A stretch of DNA of 64,000 bases. Source: Gemmiger sp. An50. GTDB lineage: Bacteria > Bacillota > Clostridia > Oscillospirales > Ruminococcaceae. Position numbers and translations under genes: made by a program. This document shows, piece after piece, positions 33,721 to 43,251 of the stretch. The stretch lies in NCBI RefSeq assembly GCF_002161595.1, contig NZ_NFID01000002.1, forward strand, positions 124,001-188,000, given 5' to 3'. Each line of letters opens with the position of its first letter. The stretch's first letter is position 1. The notes below the pieces were generated by a model, which was not told where the DNA came from, searched no databases, and saw only the letters and a list, made by a program, of their open reading frames with translations.

Positions 33721-35466
33721 ATGCAGAAAACGCAAAGCCCGCTGCTGCGGCTGTGGCAGCTGGGCAGGGAACATCACGGCGGCCTGATCGCCGCCATCTT
33801 CTGCGCGGTGGCGGGTGTCCTGCTGGGTCTGCTGCCGTATCTCTCAGCGGGGCACATCCTGGTAGCGCTTTTGACCGGGCAGCGGGACTGGAACTTCTAT
33901 CTTCTGTGGTGTATGGTGGCCCTGGGGGGCTATCTGGCCAAAACCCTGCTTTACAATCTGGCGCTCTCCCTCTCCCACAAGGCCACCTTCCAGATCCTGC
34001 GGGACATCCGGAAGATGGTTCTGTCCAAAATGCCCCGCTTACCCTTGGGAGACATTCTGGACACCTCCAGCGGACGGCTCAAACAAATCGTGGTAGATCA
34101 GGTGGAGAGTATGGAGACGACGCTGGCCCACCTGCTGCCGGAGATGACCTCCAATCTGCTGGCGCCGGTATGCGTTCTCGTGTATCTGTTTACGCTGGAC
34201 TGGCGTATGGCATTGCTGAGTCTGGTGTCCATTCCTGTGGGCATGGCTTTTATGATGGCCATCATGGGCAGCTATGGCAAGGACTATCAGGGTGCGGTGG
34301 AGACGACCCAGGCCATGAACGAGACCATTGTGGAGTACATCGGCGGCATTGAGGTCATCAAGGCCTTCAATCAGGGAAAGAACTCCTATGAGAAGTTCTC
34401 CTCCCGGGTACGGGCCAATGCTGCCTACTACTACAACTGGATGAAGAAATGCCAGTTTGGAATGGCGCTGGCCTATGCCATCGCTCCCACCACGCTTATT
34501 ACGGTGCTGCCTGTGGGCTGGATCTTCTACACGGACGGCAGCTTGTCCGCAGAGGTATTTCTCACCACCATCATCCTGTCCATGAGTATTGTGGGACCTC
34601 TCATTGCCGCCATGGGCTTTGTGGATAATCTTGCCAAGGTAGGTACCATCGTAGGTTCGGTGGACGAGATCCTCCTGAAGCCGGAGCAGGATCACGGAAC
34701 ACAGCCGGCACAGCTGGGAAAACCGGATATCGCCTTGGATCATGTTTCCTTTGGATATGCTCAGGACAAGGAGATCCTCCACAACATCTCCCTCACCATT
34801 CCGGCCGGCAGCCTCACCGCTTTGGTTGGACCCTCCGGTTCGGGCAAGTCCACCATTGCCAAGCTCATCGCCGGTTTCTGGGATGTGACCGAGGGCCGCA
34901 TTACCCTGGGCGGCGTGGAGGAAAGCCGTATCCCGCTGGAACAACTCTACGAACACGTGGCCTTTGTTTCTCAGGACAATTACCTCTTTGACGATACCAT
35001 CCGGGAAAATATCCGTATGGGCCGGGTAAATGCCACGGATCAAGAAGTGGAACAAGTCGCCAAAGCCGCCGGATGCGACGGTTTCATCCGCCAGTTGGAG
35101 CATGGCTATGACACCCGGGTGGGCGGCGGAGGCGCCCATCTCTCCGGAGGAGAGCGGCAGCGTATCGCCATCGCCCGGGCTATGCTGAAAAACGCCCCTG
35201 TGGTGATTCTGGACGAGGCCACCGCCTATATTGATCCGGAGAATGAAGCGGTGGTTCAGCGGGCGGTGGCAAAACTGGTGGAAGGCAAGACAGTCATCGT
35301 CATTGCCCACCGCCTGTCCACCATTACCGGCGCGGATCAGATCGTGGTGGTGAAGGACGGAAGCATCGAGACGCAGGGAACACATGAAGAACTGCTGCAG
35401 CAGTGCCAGTTGTACGCCGATCTATGGCAGGCTCACATGGGCGTAAAGGAGGGTGAAACGGTATGA
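33721..35466 (+). CDS. ABC transporter half (pair 2, first gene)
   Basis: A 581-residue exporter-fold ABC protein: six helices, then Walker A GPSGSGKST, signature LSGGERQRIAIARAMLKNAP and Walker B VILDEATAYID. AAAGGAGGC precedes the ATG. Its last codons overlap the next gene by 4 nt (ATGA). Function as in pair 1: probable importer of an iron-chelate. Confidence 0.88.
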   Translation: MQKTQSPLLRLWQLGREHHGGLIAAIFCAVAGVLLGLLPYLSAGHILVALLTGQRDWNFYLLWCMVALGGYLAKTLLYNLALSLSHKATFQILRDIRKMVLSKMPRLPLGDILDTSSGRLKQIVVDQVESMETTLAHLLPEMTSNLLAPVCVLVYLFTLDWRMALLSLVSIPVGMAFMMAIMGSYGKDYQGAVETTQAMNETIVEYIGGIEVIKAFNQGKNSYEKFSSRVRANAAYYYNWMKKCQFGMALAYAIAPTTLITVLPVGWIFYTDGSLSAEVFLTTIILSMSIVGPLIAAMGFVDNLAKVGTIVGSVDEILLKPEQDHGTQPAQLGKPDIALDHVSFGYAQDKEILHNISLTIPAGSLTALVGPSGSGKSTIAKLIAGFWDVTEGRITLGGVEESRIPLEQLYEHVAFVSQDNYLFDDTIRENIRMGRVNATDQEVEQVAKAAGCDGFIRQLEHGYDTRVGGGGAHLSGGERQRIAIARAMLKNAPVVILDEATAYIDPENEAVVQRAVAKLVEGKTVIVIAHRLSTITGADQIVVVKDGSIETQGTHEELLQQCQLYADLWQAHMGVKEGETV

Positions 35467-37193
35467 TTGAGACATTCAGAAGCATCCGGCGGTTTGCCGG
35501 TGAGGAACAGCGCAACGTCCGGCGTTCGGTGATCGCCTGCTTTTTCAATGCGGTGTTCCATATGTTTGAGATCGCCGCCATCTACTACACCATCCTGGCT
35601 CTGCTGGATGGAAAAACCGGCCCTGCCACGGCGTGGCAGGCGCTGGGCCTGTTGGCAGTCAGTATTCTGGGCAGCGCCGTGACCAGATATTTCTCCCAGC
35701 TTGAGCAGACCCACGCCGGGTACTTCATGGCGGCCAATAAGCGCGTGGTCATCGGGCAGCGGATGAAATCCGTCCCTATGGGCTACTTCAACGACAACAG
35801 CCTGGGAGAGCTCACCGGGGTCTGCACCACCGTGCTGGACAATGTGGAGTCTGTGGCTCCTATGGTACTGGTGACCATGTTGGGTGGGCTGCTCAACGCT
35901 CTGGTCTTTACGGTGATGATCCTGATTTTTGACTGGCGGATCGGTCTTATTGTGGTGGTGGCCACCGCGGTTTATCTGTTTATCACCTCTGCCATGGAGC
36001 AAAGATCCGCCTCGCTCGCCCCGCACCGTCAGAAATCCGAGGCCAAGCTGGTGGAGGCGGTACTGGAGTATGTGCAGGGCATGAGCGTGGTGAAGTCCTT
36101 CAACCTCACCGGACGGGGTGACCGCACCTTGCAGGAAGCACTGGAATACAACTGCCGCAGCAACCTGAACATCGAAAAGATGTTCACCCCTTATATTATG
36201 GCGCAGGGGATCGCGCTCCAGCTGGGAAGCGTGGCCATGATGCTTGCGGCGGTATGGTTCTATCTCTCCGGAACGATGATTCTGGCCAACGCTCTGATGG
36301 TGGTCATCATGTCCTTCCTGGTCTTTGCTCAGATCTCCTCGGCGGGCAGCGGCATGTCCCTGCTGCGTATCGTCAGCAGCTGCATGGCCCATGCCGATGA
36401 GACGGACGCCATGCCCCAGCTGGCAGAGACCGGTCGGGCCGGCACGCCCAGGGAGCACAGCATTACCTTCGACCATGTTTCGTTCTCTTATGACCAGCGG
36501 CCTATCCTGCGGGATGTATCCTTCGCCATCCCGGACAGAACCACCACCGCCATCGTGGGCCCCAGCGGTTCCGGGAAAACCACACTGTGTAATCTCATCG
36601 CCCGGTTCTGGGATGTGGAGAGCGGCACCGTCCTTGTGGGCGGTCAGAATGTGAAGGACTATACTCTGGAGGACCTGATGGATCAGATCTCCATGGTATT
36701 TCAGAAGGTCTATCTCTTTGCCGACACGGTGGAAAACAACATCAAGTTTGGATGCCCCAATGCCACCCACGAGGAAGTGGTGGCTGCGGCGAAGAAAGCC
36801 TGTTGCCACGACTTCATTCTCACCCTGCCCCAAGGCTACGACACCGTCATCGGCGAGGGTGGTTCCAGCCTTTCCGGCGGCGAGAAGCAGCGCATCTCCA
36901 TCGCACGGGCTATCCTGAAGGATGCTCCCATCGTGATTCTGGATGAAGCCACCGCCAATGTAGACCCGGAGAATGAGGACCGGCTGCAAAAGGCCATTGA
37001 AGCCCTGACTCGGAACAAGACCATTCTGATGATCGCGCACCGGCTGAAGACGGTCCGCAATGCGGATCAGATCCTGGTGCTGGACGATGGACAGATCGTT
37101 CAGCGGGGCACCCACAGCCAGCTCATGGCCCGGGAGGGCTTGTATCAAGCGTTCGTATCCGGCCGTAAAGAGTCCGGCCAGTGGAAGCTCTAA
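35463..37193 (+). CDS. ABC transporter half (pair 2, second gene)
   Basis: A 576-residue partner: membrane domain with six helices, Walker A GPSGSGKTT, signature LSGGEKQRISIARAILKDAP and Walker B VILDEATANVD. Coupled to the first half by a 4-nt overlap; a strong terminator follows at 37224. Confidence 0.88.
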   Translation: MIETFRSIRRFAGEEQRNVRRSVIACFFNAVFHMFEIAAIYYTILALLDGKTGPATAWQALGLLAVSILGSAVTRYFSQLEQTHAGYFMAANKRVVIGQRMKSVPMGYFNDNSLGELTGVCTTVLDNVESVAPMVLVTMLGGLLNALVFTVMILIFDWRIGLIVVVATAVYLFITSAMEQRSASLAPHRQKSEAKLVEAVLEYVQGMSVVKSFNLTGRGDRTLQEALEYNCRSNLNIEKMFTPYIMAQGIALQLGSVAMMLAAVWFYLSGTMILANALMVVIMSFLVFAQISSAGSGMSLLRIVSSCMAHADETDAMPQLAETGRAGTPREHSITFDHVSFSYDQRPILRDVSFAIPDRTTTAIVGPSGSGKTTLCNLIARFWDVESGTVLVGGQNVKDYTLEDLMDQISMVFQKVYLFADTVENNIKFGCPNATHEEVVAAAKKACCHDFILTLPQGYDTVIGEGGSSLSGGEKQRISIARAILKDAPIVILDEATANVDPENEDRLQKAIEALTRNKTILMIAHRLKTVRNADQILVLDDGQIVQRGTHSQLMAREGLYQAFVSGRKESGQWKL

Positions 37194-37223
37194 GAGGAGG
37201 AACGCCCAAACCGTTATAAATGA

Positions 37224-37268
37224 GGAGTGCTGTCACCGGATACATTCCGGTGGCGGCACTCCCTCTTT
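37224..37268 (+). terminator. Terminator of ABC pair 2
   Basis: A 17-bp stem (GGAGTGCTGTCACCGGA / TCCGGTGGCGGCACTCC, with two G-U pairs) around 5 nt, then CTCTTTTGG. Confidence 0.8.
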
Positions 37269-37303
37269 TGGATTCATATGTTTTTATCGAATGTGAAATA
37301 GCA

Positions 37304-39178
37304 TTATCTTTTTTCCCAATTCAATAAAATTGCAGAGTTTGCTATAACAAGTACTGAGCCCGTATTATGTACTAATGCTCCGACTACAGGGTTCAAAGTC
37401 CCGCTGATGGCGAGAATGATGGCCAAAAAATTAAGAGCCATAGAAAATGTCAGATTGCACTTGATCGTTGTCATCATTCGCTTGGAAAGCTCAATCAAAT
37501 GCGGCAGTTCCTTTACTTCGTCATCTACCAGCGCGATATCTGCTGCGTCTACAGCAATGTCGCTGCCAACGCCGCCCATAGCGATGCCCACATCTGCTTT
37601 TTTCAAGGCTGGAGCATCATTGATGCCGTCCCCGATCATGCACACGGGTTTCCCTGTTTCCTGATATGCGCCAATGGAATTCAGCTTGTCCTCTGGTAAG
37701 CAATTGGCGTGTACTTCATGAATGTCCAGCTGACCTGCAATGGCGTTTGCGGCACTCTCATGATCTCCGGTCAACAATACCGGCTGTACATTTAGTTCAA
37801 AAAGCGTATGGATCATATCTGCGCTTTCTTTCCGCAGCGTATCGGAGAGAGTGAGATAGCCGGCAAGCATACCGTCTGCCGAAAGATAGATAATAGTCCC
37901 GCCCTTGCAGATCGTTTCATCCACTGTGGGAACCGATTCCATAAAGACGCCATGTTCATTCAAAAGTTCCAGATTACCTGCCAGGAGTTCTGCTGCCTCT
38001 GTTTGTGCGCAAACTCCTCTGCCGGGAATCATCTGGAAATGATGCACTGGTTCCAGTTCCGCACCGTATTCGCTTTTATAGCAGTTTACTACGGCTTTGC
38101 CCAGAGGGTGTTCTGACAGCAGTTCAACAGAAGCGGCCAAACGATAAATCTGTTCTTTTGTATATTGATCGGATACGCTTACAACATCCATGACTTTTGG
38201 CTTCCCGTATGTAAGCGTGCCTGTTTTGTCAAAGGCTATTACTTTTACATTTGCGAGCCGCTCCAGCGCATCCCCCTCGCGCACCAAAAAGCCGTGTTTT
38301 GTGGCGTTTCCGATGGCGGCCATGATTGCGGTAGGGGTAGCCAACACCAGAGCGCAGGGGCAAAATACCACCAGAATGGTTACGGCACGGATGATCTCCC
38401 CTGTGATAAGCCAAGTGATGGCTGCGGCACTCAAGGCGATCACAACGATCCAGGTTGCCCAACGATCGGCAAGCCCTACAATTTTGGCTTTTCCTGCATC
38501 TGCACTCTGCACCAGACGGATCATACGCTGAATCGAACTGTCCTCACCCACCTTTGTGGCTTCCATCTCAAAAGCGCCGAACTGATTCACTGTGCCGCTG
38601 GACACTTCGTCCCCCACTGTCTTGTCTACGGGCAGTGATTCACCAGTCATCACAGCCTGATTGATCGAGGTTTGCCCAGATACGATTCTGCCATCCACCG
38701 GCACGCTTTCTCCCGGCAGAACGCGGAGCAGATCTCCAACCTGCACCTGTTCAGCAGGAACAATGTTTTCCTTTCCATCGCGCAGCACCCGAGCCGTTTG
38801 GGGTGTCAGATGCACCAACTTTTCAATCCCGGCGCGGGCTTTGGCTACAGTCAGTTCCTCCAGTAGGCTGCCAAGCTGCATGATAAACGCCACTTCACCT
38901 GCGGCAAAATCTTCACCAATCGCAACAGAGGCAATCAGAGCCAATGATACCAGCACATCCGCCTTTATATCGAAGGAGGTGACCAGACCAATAATCGCCT
39001 CTAAAATAATCGGAATACCACACAGGATAATCGCAATCCATGCCATATCAAAAGGAAATGGACGGACATCCAGCAGGCTAAGCAGCACTGCAGCTCCGGA
39101 GATAATTAAAAAGATAATATCCTTTTTGATGCCGCCCAATTCCAATAACGATTCGAGCCTTTTGACAAGCACTTTCAT
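37304..39178 (-). CDS. Heavy-metal P1B-type ATPase
   Basis: A 624-residue metal-exporting ATPase. Motifs in order: TMTGESLPVDK (actuator), FCPCALVLATPTA (CPC in the sixth helix, the metal path), AFDKTGTLTYG (phosphorylated Asp), HPLGKAVV (the HP motif) and IGDGINDAPALKKADVGIAM. HNTGSVLVIANSAILL at the end fits the zinc/cadmium/lead branch. An N-terminal HMA domain is absent. The CsoR gene at 39282 and its operators point to metal-induced expression. Confidence 0.9.
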   Translation of the reverse strand: MKVLVKRLESLLELGGIKKDIIFLIISGAAVLLSLLDVRPFPFDMAWIAIILCGIPIILEAIIGLVTSFDIKADVLVSLALIASVAIGEDFAAGEVAFIMQLGSLLEELTVAKARAGIEKLVHLTPQTARVLRDGKENIVPAEQVQVGDLLRVLPGESVPVDGRIVSGQTSINQAVMTGESLPVDKTVGDEVSSGTVNQFGAFEMEATKVGEDSSIQRMIRLVQSADAGKAKIVGLADRWATWIVVIALSAAAITWLITGEIIRAVTILVVFCPCALVLATPTAIMAAIGNATKHGFLVREGDALERLANVKVIAFDKTGTLTYGKPKVMDVVSVSDQYTKEQIYRLAASVELLSEHPLGKAVVNCYKSEYGAELEPVHHFQMIPGRGVCAQTEAAELLAGNLELLNEHGVFMESVPTVDETICKGGTIIYLSADGMLAGYLTLSDTLRKESADMIHTLFELNVQPVLLTGDHESAANAIAGQLDIHEVHANCLPEDKLNSIGAYQETGKPVCMIGDGINDAPALKKADVGIAMGGVGSDIAVDAADIALVDDEVKELPHLIELSKRMMTTIKCNLTFSMALNFLAIILAISGTLNPVVGALVHNTGSVLVIANSAILLNWEKR

Positions 39179-39217
39179 GATTGTTCCTCTCTTTCATACG
39201 GTAGGGGGTATATGTAT

Positions 39218-39246
39218 ATTATACCCATGGGGGTATATTTTGTCAA
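39218..39246 (-). promoter_or_regulatory. Promoter of the P-type ATPase with CsoR-type operator in the spacer
   Basis: Minus strand TTGACA (39241-39246), 17 nt, TATAAT (39218-39223): a consensus promoter. The GC-rich palindrome ATACCCATGGGGGTAT (39221-39236) lies inside the spacer and overlaps the -10 box, as expected for a CsoR-family repressor. Confidence 0.8.
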
Positions 39247-39281
39247 GAAATAAAGCAGCCTTTCGGCTGCCTCATTTGGTA

Positions 39282-39557
39282 TTAACCCATGTTGGAAAAT
39301 CGTTCTACAGCTTTTGTAAAACTTTCGATTGTTTTATCCGCATCCCCGTGCTCAATGCCATCCCGGACACAGTGGCGAATATGCCCCTCCAAAACCACCT
39401 TTCCGCATCCGTGAAGCGCAGATTTGGCAGCATTGATTTGAGCAAGAACATCCTCACAGGGGACATCTTCATCTATCATTCGGTCAATCGCCTGAACCTG
39501 ACCAATGATTTTCTTGAGTCTGCGGTGCAGATTATCCGCATCCATGCACTGTCTCAC
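39282..39557 (-). CDS. csoR: CsoR-family metal-sensing repressor
   Basis: A 91-residue all-helical repressor. The metal ligands of the Cu(I)-sensor type are visible: Cys in DVPCEDVL and HxxxC in GHIRHCVRD. The start IGQVQAIDRMI is typical. I chose the GTG at 39557 because GGAGG lies 8 nt upstream; the ATG at 39572 lacks such a site. It precedes the ATPase gene on the same strand and should bind the ATACC...GGGGTAT palindromes at 39221 and 39571. Copper, zinc or another soft metal could be the signal. Confidence 0.88.
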   Translation of the reverse strand: MRQCMDADNLHRRLKKIIGQVQAIDRMIDEDVPCEDVLAQINAAKSALHGCGKVVLEGHIRHCVRDGIEHGDADKTIESFTKAVERFSNMG

Positions 39558-39570
39558 AATAGTCGCCTCC

Positions 39571-39621
39571 ATACCATTAGGGGTATATGTAAAGTATATC
39601 GAACTTGCAGCGTATTGTCAA
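39571..39621 (-). promoter_or_regulatory. Promoter and operator of the CsoR gene
   Basis: Minus strand TTGACA (39616-39621), 17 nt, TATACT (39593-39598), followed by the palindrome ATACCATTAGGGGTAT (39571-39586) at the start of the transcript. Autoregulation is likely. Confidence 0.75.
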
Positions 39622-39726
39622 TCTGCAGCTGGATCGGAAGGGGTATAAAAAGCGATTGGTTCCATGTACTCATAAATCTGGAAAAGCGACTTAGAGGGAA
39701 AATGATTTATAAATAGAGAAAATAAC

Positions 39727-39755
39727 TTGACTGGTTAGCGATGGCTAACTATAAT
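39727..39755 (+). promoter_or_regulatory. Promoter with metal-regulator operator F filling its spacer
   Basis: TTGACT (39727-39732), 17 nt, TATAAT (39750-39755). The spacer contains the perfect palindrome GTTAGC-GATG-GCTAAC (39734-39749), so the repressor site covers the whole promoter core. It drives the ZIP transporter/methyltransferase operon. Confidence 0.85.
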
Positions 39756-39789
39756 CAAGATAGAGTACCTACCCTTAAAAAGTTGGACT

Positions 39790-39936
39790 ATGGAGAAGCG
39801 CGAAATCAAAATGGGTTCCGTACAGGCGTTCCTCATCCTGCGTTCTATCATTTCCGTCAGCCCTGGCATTGCTGGCCGACGGACCTATGTGCCTCCGGAG
39901 CATCCGGATAGACTTTACAGAAAACCACTGCGGTAA
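39790..39936 (+). CDS. Possible 48-residue small protein in the operon leader
   Basis: An ATG-started frame, MEKREIKMGSVQAFLILRSI then ISVSPGIAGRRTYVPPEHPD and a basic tail, ends 14 nt before the ZIP gene. Codon choice looks acceptable but no good ribosome site precedes it, so it may be a leader peptide, a remnant or chance. Confidence 0.3.
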   Translation: MEKREIKMGSVQAFLILRSIISVSPGIAGRRTYVPPEHPDRLYRKPLR

Positions 39937-39950
39937 GATTGGAGGAGAAT

Positions 39951-40736
39951 ATGCCGATTGAGCTATGGCAAGGGCTGCTGATTCCCTTTGCGGGGACGAC
40001 GCTGGGTGCGGCCTGCGTCTTTTTTATGCGAAACAATTTGGGTGAGATGGTACAGCGTGCGCTCACCGGCTTTGCGGCGGGGGTCATGGTGGCGGCTTCC
40101 ATCTGGAGCCTGCTGCTGCCCGCAATGGAGCAGGCGGCGGACATGGGGCGGTGGTCCTTTGTCCCCGCCGTTGCAGGTTTTTGGCTCGGCATCCTCTTCC
40201 TGCTGGGACTGGATCGGCTGATTCCGCATCTGCACCGCGGCAGCGCGGAGGCCGAGGGCATCAAAAGCAGTCTTGGAAAAACAACCATGCTGACCTTGGC
40301 TGTGGCGCTGCACAATATTCCGGAAGGAATGGCGGTCGGGGTGGTCTATGCCGGGTGGCTCTACGGAGACAGCGGTATCACGCTGGCGGGGGCGCTGGCT
40401 CTTTCTCTGGGAATTGCCATTCAGAACTTCCCGGAGGGCGCGATCATTTCCATGCCCCTGAAAGCGGAGGGGGTCTCCAAATCCCGCTCCTTCCTGTATG
40501 GGACGCTGTCCGGCGCAGTGGAGCCCATAGGTGCGATTCTGACCATCCTTCTGGCGGGGATTTTGGTTCCGGTACTGCCTTACGCCCTGAGCTTTGCCGC
40601 CGGAGCGATGGTCTATGTGGTAGTGGAAGAATTGATCCCGGAGATGTCAGTGGGAAAGCACTCCAATATAGGGACTATTCTGTTTGCAGTCGGTTTTACC
40701 CTCATGATGACGCTGGATGTGGCGCTGGGTGCTTGA
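39951..40736 (+). CDS. ZIP-family metal transporter
   Basis: A 261-residue inner-membrane transporter with about eight helices. The metal-binding motifs are HNIPEGMAVG and IQNFPEGAIIS in the fourth and fifth helices and EELIPEM near the C-terminus, with a short HLHRG loop. ZupT-type proteins take up zinc, iron or manganese. GGAGGAGAAT precedes the ATG. Expression from the operator F promoter indicates induction when the regulator's metal is scarce. Confidence 0.9.
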   Translation: MPIELWQGLLIPFAGTTLGAACVFFMRNNLGEMVQRALTGFAAGVMVAASIWSLLLPAMEQAADMGRWSFVPAVAGFWLGILFLLGLDRLIPHLHRGSAEAEGIKSSLGKTTMLTLAVALHNIPEGMAVGVVYAGWLYGDSGITLAGALALSLGIAIQNFPEGAIISMPLKAEGVSKSRSFLYGTLSGAVEPIGAILTILLAGILVPVLPYALSFAAGAMVYVVVEELIPEMSVGKHSNIGTILFAVGFTLMMTLDVALGA

Positions 40737-40754
40737 GTGAGTGAAGGTGAAAAA

Positions 40755-41447
40755 ATGGGACAAGAAGAGCGGATTCAAAACGCCTACCGGGGATTGGGAG
40801 GCAAACGGACATTTTATGATGGCATGATCACCTGTTCCACCCTGTCAGGCCGGGCGGTGTGCCGTCTGGTATGGGGAATGGGCCGGGCGGAAACCCAGGA
40901 CTACCTTTGCGTCGCCCTTTCCGGAATACCGGAGGGGTTTTCCGGAAGACTGCTGGAAGTCCCCGTGGGTACCGGTATCCTGACCATGCCCCTCTATCGG
41001 GAAATGCCGGAGGCGGAGATCACCTGCCTGGATTACTCGCCGGAGATGCTGGAGCGGGCAAAATTCCGGGGCGAGGGACTTGCCCATGTGCGCTTTCAGC
41101 AGGGGGATGTGGGGGCGCTGCCCTTTGGGAACAGCAGCTTCGACATCGTGCTCTCGCTCAACGGCTTTCATGCGTTTCCGGACAAGGAGGCCGCCTGGCG
41201 GGAGATCTTTCGTGTACTGCGGCCCGGCGGGATCTTCTGCGGCTGCTTCTATGTGACGGGGCAAAACCGCCGCACCGACTGGATAATCCGCAGGCTGTAT
41301 GTGCCAAAGGGCTATTTCACCCCGCCCTTTGAGACGGCGGAGAGCCTGCGGCATCGTCTGGAGGAAACATTCGGGCCGGCAAAGGTCCGCACCGTTCAAA
41401 GCATGGCGTCCTTTGTCTGCCGGAAGGCGAAGGAGAAACACCCGTAA
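40755..41447 (+). CDS. Class I SAM-dependent methyltransferase
   Basis: A 230-residue enzyme: motif I LLEVPVGTGILTMPL (Pro where Gly or Cys is usual), then CLDYSPEMLERA, SFDIVLSLNGFHAFPDKE and VLRPGGIFCG. A GTG 18 nt upstream is an alternative start; the ATG at 40755 follows GAAGGTG. It is the first of three consecutive methyltransferases behind the ZIP gene. Substrate unknown. Confidence 0.85.
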   Translation: MGQEERIQNAYRGLGGKRTFYDGMITCSTLSGRAVCRLVWGMGRAETQDYLCVALSGIPEGFSGRLLEVPVGTGILTMPLYREMPEAEITCLDYSPEMLERAKFRGEGLAHVRFQQGDVGALPFGNSSFDIVLSLNGFHAFPDKEAAWREIFRVLRPGGIFCGCFYVTGQNRRTDWIIRRLYVPKGYFTPPFETAESLRHRLEETFGPAKVRTVQSMASFVCRKAKEKHP

Positions 41448-41489
41448 ACGAATTGTACACAAATATTAAATGACAGGGAGGAAAATCGA

Positions 41490-42305
41490 ATGCAGCAAAA
41501 GCGTAATCAACAAGCAGAAATCCGTCTCGGCAGCCACGGCGAAGACTACGGGAGCTGGATGTCCAATCCCGTGTTCTATATTATCGGCGGCATCACGGCG
41601 CTGGCCGTGGTTTTAGCCGCACTCTCCTTTTCGGTGTTCCATATCACGGTTCTTGGCGTTCTGTTCTCTGTTGTTGCAGCGGCGCTGGCAGCCCTGCTGG
41701 TCTGGATCACATGGATCAGGCGCCAGTATGCCTTTGGCGGCGGCGGGATCATGGAACAGGTTCACCGGGTCGTTCTCTCTCATCTGGACTATGACGGCCA
41801 GGGCAGTCTCTTGGAAGTCGGCTGCGGCTCCGGAGCCCTGTCGATCCGTGCGGCCCTGACCTGGCCGGAGTCAAAGGTCACTGGCATGGACTACTGGGGA
41901 GCTGTTTACAATTATAGCAAGGCTCTCTGTGAGAAAAACGCCGCCAGCGAGGGTGTGGCCTCCCGGTGTGTGTTCCGGCATGGCGACGCCAATCATCTGG
42001 ATTTCCCCGATGAGAGTTTTGACGCGGTCATCAGCAACTATGTCTACCACAATATCATGGGAGCCGATATGCACAAGCTGCTGCTGGAGAGCCTGCGGGT
42101 GCTGAAAAAAGGAGGCGTCTTTGCTCTGAACGATGATATGAAGCCCAAGCTGTACGGCGATATGGATGTCTTTGCCCAAAAACTGCGGGAGATGGGCTAT
42201 CAGGATGTCCGGCTCATTGATACCGCAGAAGAAGCCTTCGGCTCCCACCGCCGGGCTGCCATGATGATGCTGGGCTCTTCCCGGCTGCTTGTGGGCAGAA
42301 AGTAA
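41490..42305 (+). CDS. Membrane-anchored SAM-dependent methyltransferase
   Basis: A 271-residue protein. Two hydrophobic helices at residues about 25-72 (FYIIGGITALAVVLAALSF, VLFSVVAAALAALLVWITW) anchor a methyltransferase domain with SLLEVGCGSGALSI, SFDAVISNYVYHNI and VLKKGGVFALND. Membrane attachment suggests a lipid or membrane-delivered substrate. Second of the three. Confidence 0.85.
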   Translation: MQQKRNQQAEIRLGSHGEDYGSWMSNPVFYIIGGITALAVVLAALSFSVFHITVLGVLFSVVAAALAALLVWITWIRRQYAFGGGGIMEQVHRVVLSHLDYDGQGSLLEVGCGSGALSIRAALTWPESKVTGMDYWGAVYNYSKALCEKNAASEGVASRCVFRHGDANHLDFPDESFDAVISNYVYHNIMGADMHKLLLESLRVLKKGGVFALNDDMKPKLYGDMDVFAQKLREMGYQDVRLIDTAEEAFGSHRRAAMMMLGSSRLLVGRK

Positions 42306-42329
42306 TTCGTCCAAATAGGAGGGTTGACC

Positions 42330-43154
42330 ATGTCCAAGTTGGGTGTTGTAGAGGACACGCTGTTTGTCCCCATGCTGGGCAGGATCTATGCCAGCGAGTA
42401 CTGCCCGCAGATCCTGTACGATCCAAAGGCGCTGGAACTGAAAAAGAAACTGCCTTCCAGCCTGCCGGAGCAGGACGGACAGAGCCAGTATACTCTGCTG
42501 GCCTCCGCCGCCCGGTCCGCCAATATGGATCGGTACATCCGGGCCTTTCTGGAGCGCAGGCCGGACGGTGTGATCGTCCAGCTGGGCTGTGGCCTGGAGA
42601 CGGTCTATTACCGCTGCGACAATGGAAGGTCGCACTGGTATGCCGTGGATCTGCCCCATGTGGTGGAGTACCGGCGAGAGCTGCTGCCGGAGCCGGAGCG
42701 AGAGACCTATCTCGCCGGAGACGCCTTTGCCGAGGACTGGATCAAGCAGATCCGCGCCGATGTGCCGGATGCTCCTATTCTGGTCACCGCCGGCGGCCTG
42801 TTTCACTATTTTGAGGAAAGCAAGGTTGTGGGACTCCTGCGGATGCTCACGGGGTTTGGAGAGATCGAAATCGTCTTTGACTCCGTGAGTAAAAGCGGTA
42901 TGGCCATGATGCGGAAAAAGTACATGAAGCAAGTGGGCCACGGAGATGCGCAGATGTTTTTCTATGTGGATTCCGCATCGGTGCTGGCCGGAAAAATCGG
43001 CAGTGGGGTCAGGGTGCTGGCTGAGGAGCCTTATTACCGCCATATCCCCCGAACCGGATTGAAGCTGTCCACCAAGGTCAGCATGGCAGTTTCGGACAGA
43101 TTCTGTATGGTGAAGATGGTGCATCTCTGTCACGGCAATAAATCTATTGACTAA
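42330..43154 (+). CDS. SAM-dependent methyltransferase, PPM1/TcmP (LCMT-like) family
   Basis: A 274-residue enzyme of the leucine-carboxyl-methyltransferase-like family: VIVQLGCGLETVYYR, WYAVDLPHVVEYRREL and PILVTAGGLFHYFEES are diagnostic. Bacterial members methylate small-molecule carboxylates or hydroxyls. The ATG at 42330 follows GGAGGGTTGACC. Third and last of the set; a short terminator follows at 43217. Confidence 0.85.
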   Translation: MSKLGVVEDTLFVPMLGRIYASEYCPQILYDPKALELKKKLPSSLPEQDGQSQYTLLASAARSANMDRYIRAFLERRPDGVIVQLGCGLETVYYRCDNGRSHWYAVDLPHVVEYRRELLPEPERETYLAGDAFAEDWIKQIRADVPDAPILVTAGGLFHYFEESKVVGLLRMLTGFGEIEIVFDSVSKSGMAMMRKKYMKQVGHGDAQMFFYVDSASVLAGKIGSGVRVLAEEPYYRHIPRTGLKLSTKVSMAVSDRFCMVKMVHLCHGNKSID

Positions 43155-43216
43155 ACGGGATAAAGCTGTCCAATCGGAGCGGAAAGAACGGCGATGTGTC
43201 GCTATACTCAGTAAGG

Positions 43217-43240
43217 AGGGGCGCGCTGAGCGCCTTTTCT
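43217..43240 (+). terminator. Short terminator before ECF cassette 1
   Basis: GGCGC/GCGCC stem around GCTGA, then TTTTCT. Only five base pairs, so of moderate strength. Confidence 0.5.
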
Positions 43241-43251
43241 CAGAAATAACG

